From assembly GCA_040752395.1 (NCBI GenBank), contig JBFMHD010000085.1, forward strand, positions 1 through 10,745: 10,745 bases of DNA, read 5' to 3'. Shown here in pieces: positions 7,890-10,745 of the stretch. The stretch's first letter is position 1. Each line of letters opens with the position of its first letter. Origin of the DNA: JBFMHD01 sp040752395 [NCBI: Candidatus Hydrogenedentota bacterium] (GTDB taxonomy: Bacteria > JBFMHD01). A model generated the notes under the pieces. It ran no database searches. It was given only the letters and a program-made list of their open reading frames with translations, and had not been told where the DNA came from. The translations under genes and the position numbers were made by a program.

Positions 7890-10433
7890 ATGAAAAAAAT
7901 TAGTAATCAATTACACAGGGTTTTTGACCATCCAGTAAGATATTTAGTGTTCACTGTTGTTGTCTACTGCCTCGTAGGTTTCCTCATATATTCAAATACT
8001 TTGCATAGCCCATTCGTATTTGATGACAAACATTTTATCTGCGAGAATTATACAATTAAAAACATAGGGAATATTAGCGAGATATGGGATTGCTGGGCTA
8101 CGAGATTTGTAACATTTGTAACATTTATGATCAATTACTATTTTCATAAACTAAATGTGTTTGGTTATCATATGGTGAACATATTAATTCATATTGGTTC
8201 AGCGATAATGGTTTACTGGTTTGTCTGGCTTACTTTTTCTACACCTGCAATAAAAAAATCTCAATGGGTAATAAATAAAGCAAGAATATCATTTATGTGT
8301 GGTTTACTATTTTTGGTTCATCCTATACAAACCGAAGCAGTAACATATATATTTCAACGTTCAACTTCGCTTGCAACACTTTTTTATTTATTGGCGCTTA
8401 ACTTGTATAATCGAGCAAGACAGATAAGCATTGAGAACCATGCCCTGGGCCAATGGCTGCATTATTACCTCTTGTCTATAATTGTAACCCTGACTGCAAT
8501 GTATACCAAAGAGATAACCGGAACAATTCCAATAATAATAGTATTATACGAATTCTATTTTTATCGTGAATCAGGAAAGATAAGATGGAAATATCTTCTT
8601 TTTTTCATAGCACTTATACTCGTTATTCCGTTGACTTTAATGATGAAGAAGCCAGTTACTTTTATAGATATAGAACGATTAAGCGGCAAACCAGTCTCTT
8701 CGATACATTATTTGCTAACACAATTCAGGGTTATGATAACCTATTTTCGGCTATTATTATTACCAGTAAATCAGAATTTTGAATACGATTACCCGATAAT
8801 AATAAGTATTTTTAACACAACATTTTTAATAAGTTTTATTTCAGTTATTACTATTGTTATCACTGGGGTTTTACTGTATCACAAAAACCGTATTATTTCG
8901 TTTTGCATTTTGTGGTTTTTTATCGTGTTGTTGCCCGAATCGAGTATTATACCTTTGCGTGACGTGATTTTCGAGCACAGACTATATTTGCCTATGGTGG
9001 GTTATTCATTACTTTTGCTTACCGTGGCCACGGTAATTATAAAAAAGGTATGGATAATACGTGTATTTATATTACTATTGATTATTGGCTATGCAACTGC
9101 TACGTATAATAGAAATATTGTCTGGGAGGATGAGGTAAGACTATGGGATGATGTTGTAGCCAAATCGCCAAAAAAAGCAAGTGTTTATTATGGTCGCGGG
9201 AATATGTACCTTTCAAAAAAGAAATATGAAGAAAGTTTAGAGGATTATAATCATTCCCTATCTTTAGATAGTGGCTGTGTTACAATTTATATAAATCGTA
9301 GCATACTTTATAAAACCATTAAGAAAACCAGAGAGGCTTTATCTGATATTAATAGAGGTCTCGCGTTATATCCCTATTTAGGATTAGCTTATAATATAAG
9401 AGGAAATATTTATAGTGAGATGGAAGAATATGATAAAGCATTAGCTGATTATAATATAGCTTTAAACTTAATACCATTTTATAAACCGAGAATTTATTTA
9501 AATAGAGGATTACTATATTACAAGTTAAAAAGATATGAAGAGGCATTAGCTGATTTGAATCTTGCATGTAAATTTGATCCATCACATCCTGAAATATATA
9601 ATGGTTATGGTTTGGTTTATATGGGAATGAAGGAATATGATAAAGCTTTAACAAATTTCAATAGTGCATTAGAGAATGACCCAAATTTCAAAGAAGCATA
9701 TTTCAACCGCGGTTATCTTTACCAAACTCAAAAAAAGACTGAAAAGGCAATTGCTGATTTTAATAAAGTATTGTCCATTGATTCTGGTTTAATTGAGGCC
9801 TATTATAATCGTGGTAAAGTTTATAGTTTAATCGGTGAATACGACAAGGCGATAGCAGATTTTAATAAGATTATAAATTTGTACATAGATACAGTAAGTA
9901 TATATAATGAAATTGGCAACAATTATTATTATAAAAAAGAATACAACCAGGCAGTTGTTTACTTTAGTAAAATATTGAGTATTAATCCTGATAGTTTTGA
10001 GGCTTATAATAATCGAGGGCTAGCATATTATAATATGAAAAAATATGATAATGCAATATCAGATTTCACACAATCGATTAAGAATAACCCTCAATTTGCA
10101 GAAAGCTACAATAATCGTGGGAACGCGTATTACGTAACAAAAAATTATGCCAGGGCGCTCGCTGATTTTAATCAAGCCATAGAATTAGATTCGACACTTG
10201 CTAAAGCGTATAACAATCGTGGGATTATTTATTGCATAGGCAAAGCATATGATAATGCGCTTTCTGATTTTAATATGGCTATAAAACTGGATCCATTATT
10301 TTACATGGCATATTATAATCGTGCCAATGTGTATCATATAAAAAATGAATACACAAAAGCACAGCAAGACCGGGAAACGGCCCAACAGCTATTTTTAAGA
10401 GGAGGAGAAAATTTAGATGAAAGGACTAATTAA
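7890..10433 (+). CDS. TMTC-like polytopic membrane protein (GT-C type) with C-terminal TPR array
   Basis: The 847-residue protein has about 10-12 hydrophobic helices in residues 15-405 and 12 tetratricopeptide repeats in 430-834. The membrane half carries hallmarks of the TMTC/GT-C family: an aspartate pair in FVFDD (D45, D46) in the first external loop, NILIH (97-101), HPIQTEA (144-150), KE (207-208), a DUF1736-like stretch ending LPVNQNFEYDYP (291-302), and EHRLYLP (362-368). GT-C enzymes transfer sugars from lipid-phosphate donors to proteins or lipids on the outer face of the membrane; eukaryotic TMTCs O-mannosylate proteins. The TPRs, placed after the last helix, probably bind a partner or substrate. 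Its ATG directly follows the exonuclease TAG with no gap and no clear Shine-Dalgarno sequence, so translation probably depends on coupling. Donor and acceptor are unknown; glycosyltransferase activity is inferred. Confidence 0.85.
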   Translation: MKKISNQLHRVFDHPVRYLVFTVVVYCLVGFLIYSNTLHSPFVFDDKHFICENYTIKNIGNISEIWDCWATRFVTFVTFMINYYFHKLNVFGYHMVNILIHIGSAIMVYWFVWLTFSTPAIKKSQWVINKARISFMCGLLFLVHPIQTEAVTYIFQRSTSLATLFYLLALNLYNRARQISIENHALGQWLHYYLLSIIVTLTAMYTKEITGTIPIIIVLYEFYFYRESGKIRWKYLLFFIALILVIPLTLMMKKPVTFIDIERLSGKPVSSIHYLLTQFRVMITYFRLLLLPVNQNFEYDYPIIISIFNTTFLISFISVITIVITGVLLYHKNRIISFCILWFFIVLLPESSIIPLRDVIFEHRLYLPMVGYSLLLLTVATVIIKKVWIIRVFILLLIIGYATATYNRNIVWEDEVRLWDDVVAKSPKKASVYYGRGNMYLSKKKYEESLEDYNHSLSLDSGCVTIYINRSILYKTIKKTREALSDINRGLALYPYLGLAYNIRGNIYSEMEEYDKALADYNIALNLIPFYKPRIYLNRGLLYYKLKRYEEALADLNLACKFDPSHPEIYNGYGLVYMGMKEYDKALTNFNSALENDPNFKEAYFNRGYLYQTQKKTEKAIADFNKVLSIDSGLIEAYYNRGKVYSLIGEYDKAIADFNKIINLYIDTVSIYNEIGNNYYYKKEYNQAVVYFSKILSINPDSFEAYNNRGLAYYNMKKYDNAISDFTQSIKNNPQFAESYNNRGNAYYVTKNYARALADFNQAIELDSTLAKAYNNRGIIYCIGKAYDNALSDFNMAIKLDPLFYMAYYNRANVYHIKNEYTKAQQDRETAQQLFLRGGENLDERTN
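9177..10391 (+). repeat. Coding tandem repeat of 102 bp encoding 12 TPRs
   Basis: Twelve 34-residue units (one of 35) run from protein residue 430 to 834, and therefore recur every 102 bp. Most follow the pattern A-x-x-Y-x-x-R-G-x-x-Y, then Y-x-x-A-x-x-D-F-x-x-A-I-x-x-D-P. The later units (residues 703-804) share the AYNNRG start and are the most alike at DNA level, with an AATCGWGGG-like core around 10012, 10112 and 10216. That suggests more recent duplication or homogenisation at the C-terminal end. Confidence 0.9.
10400..10408 (+). promoter_or_regulatory. Strong Shine-Dalgarno sequence for the downstream reading frame
   Basis: AGGAGGAGA sits inside the end of the TPR gene, 8 bases before the ATG at 10417. 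It is the strongest ribosome binding site in the 3' part of the window. It points to translation starting at 10417 and not at the ATG at 10446. Confidence 0.6.
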
Positions 10434-10494
10434 ACGATACGCGATATGTTCAATTATTTTTATGTTGTTAATGATTACAGAAATAATCAGTTAA
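10417..10494 (+). CDS. Signal-peptide-like 25-codon frame, probable start of the damaged subtilase gene
   Basis: ATG at 10417 follows a strong Shine-Dalgarno sequence and overlaps the end of the TPR gene by 17 bases. It reads a short basic start (MKGLIKRYA) followed by a hydrophobic core (ICSIIFMLLMI), as in a Sec signal peptide, then stops with TAA at 10492-10494. A subtilase segment continues at once in another frame (10497 onward). The simplest reading is that this is the original 5' end of a secreted protease gene, cut off by a frameshift or deletion. It could instead be an independent small membrane peptide. Confidence 0.5.
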   Translation: MKGLIKRYAICSIIFMLLMITEIIS

Positions 10495-10745
10495 GTTATG
10501 CTGCAAGGTTTGGGAATGTATTATCAGTCGGTGCAACTAATGGATGGGATGAACGGATAAAGAAGCCGGATTATTTCTGGGGAAGCAATTATGGCGATGG
10601 TATAGATGTAGTAGCGCCTGGAAGAACCCAGGCGGGTTATGTGGTAGAAATTTCACGTGATAAGAACTTTAGTTATTGTGACATAGCCTCTGATACTGTA
10701 TGGACATCCGAGGAGTTTTACCAGGTGACCGATGAACTAAGGTAC
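10446..10745 (+). pseudogene. Subtilase (S8 peptidase) fragment, collapsed and running off the window
   Basis: An open frame of 100 codons runs from ATG 10446 to the window edge in the same frame as the TPR gene, separated from it by the TAA at 10431-10433. From 10497 it reads YAARFGNVLSVGATN, then SNYGDGIDVVAPG, the conserved stretch of subtilases between the oxyanion-hole region and the catalytic serine. The preceding catalytic Asp and His motifs are absent. After APG (ending at 10622) the expected GTSMAAP serine motif does not appear within the roughly 40 codons left. The frame instead passes into GYVVEISRDKNFSYCD, which resembles the start of a fibronectin-III-like beta domain common at the C-terminus of secreted proteins. 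The in-phase signal peptide lies in another frame (10417-10494). A decayed gene with at least two internal losses fits best; a misassembly at the contig end is the alternative. Confidence 0.7.

Noticed and set aside
10431-10745. Readthrough fusion of the TPR protein with the subtilase fragment
   Set aside because: The frames do match across TAA 10431-10433, but the independent ribosome binding site and signal-peptide start at 10417 indicate a separate downstream gene, and no readthrough signal is evident.

Overview
The window is AT-rich bacterial DNA (roughly a third G+C by eye, with heavy ATA/AGA codon use and the standard code). It is a DNA-replication and topology locus: dnaN, gyrB and gyrA, followed by a tightly packed gene string. 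All genes read on the + strand. No 16S rRNA, tRNA or other decisive lineage marker is present. The combination of dnaN-gyrB-gyrA, a PIN-PhoH protein, a large TMTC-like membrane/TPR protein and a secreted subtilase remnant would suit an uncultured Gram-negative candidate phylum (Omnitrophota or a similar lineage). That is an impression, not a demonstrated assignment.

Layout: bases 1-73 form a near-perfect AT-rich palindrome that contains the Shine-Dalgarno sequence of dnaN and begins at the first base of the window. dnaN (79-1179) is followed by a 151-bp gap, gyrB (1331-3241), a 94-bp gap and gyrA (3336-5783). Both gaps hold pyrimidine-rich repeats with a 7-bp period and share a 12-bp core. 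From gyrA onward the genes touch or overlap: PIN-PhoH ATPase (5780-7087), DnaQ-type exonuclease with a possible C-terminal WYL-like domain (7095-7889), and an 847-residue polytopic membrane protein with 12 TPRs (7890-10433). The last is overlapped by a signal-peptide-like reading frame and a damaged subtilase fragment (10417 to the window end).

How the genes fit together: DnaN is the polymerase clamp, and GyrA plus GyrB form the A2B2 gyrase that supercoils DNA ahead of the fork. The PhoH protein (RNA-directed nuclease/ATPase) and the exonuclease are plausible nucleic-acid housekeeping genes that appear to be translationally coupled to gyrA. The TPR membrane protein and the protease remnant concern the cell envelope, so the operon-like string crosses functional classes. 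dnaA and recF, often neighbours of dnaN, are not in the window.

Most worth a second look: the dnaN palindrome at the window edge, the heptamer-repeat intergenic elements, the exonuclease with a WYL-like tail, and the collapsed subtilase at the 3' end. I see no convincing new defence or mobile system. The core genes are ordinary and intact.
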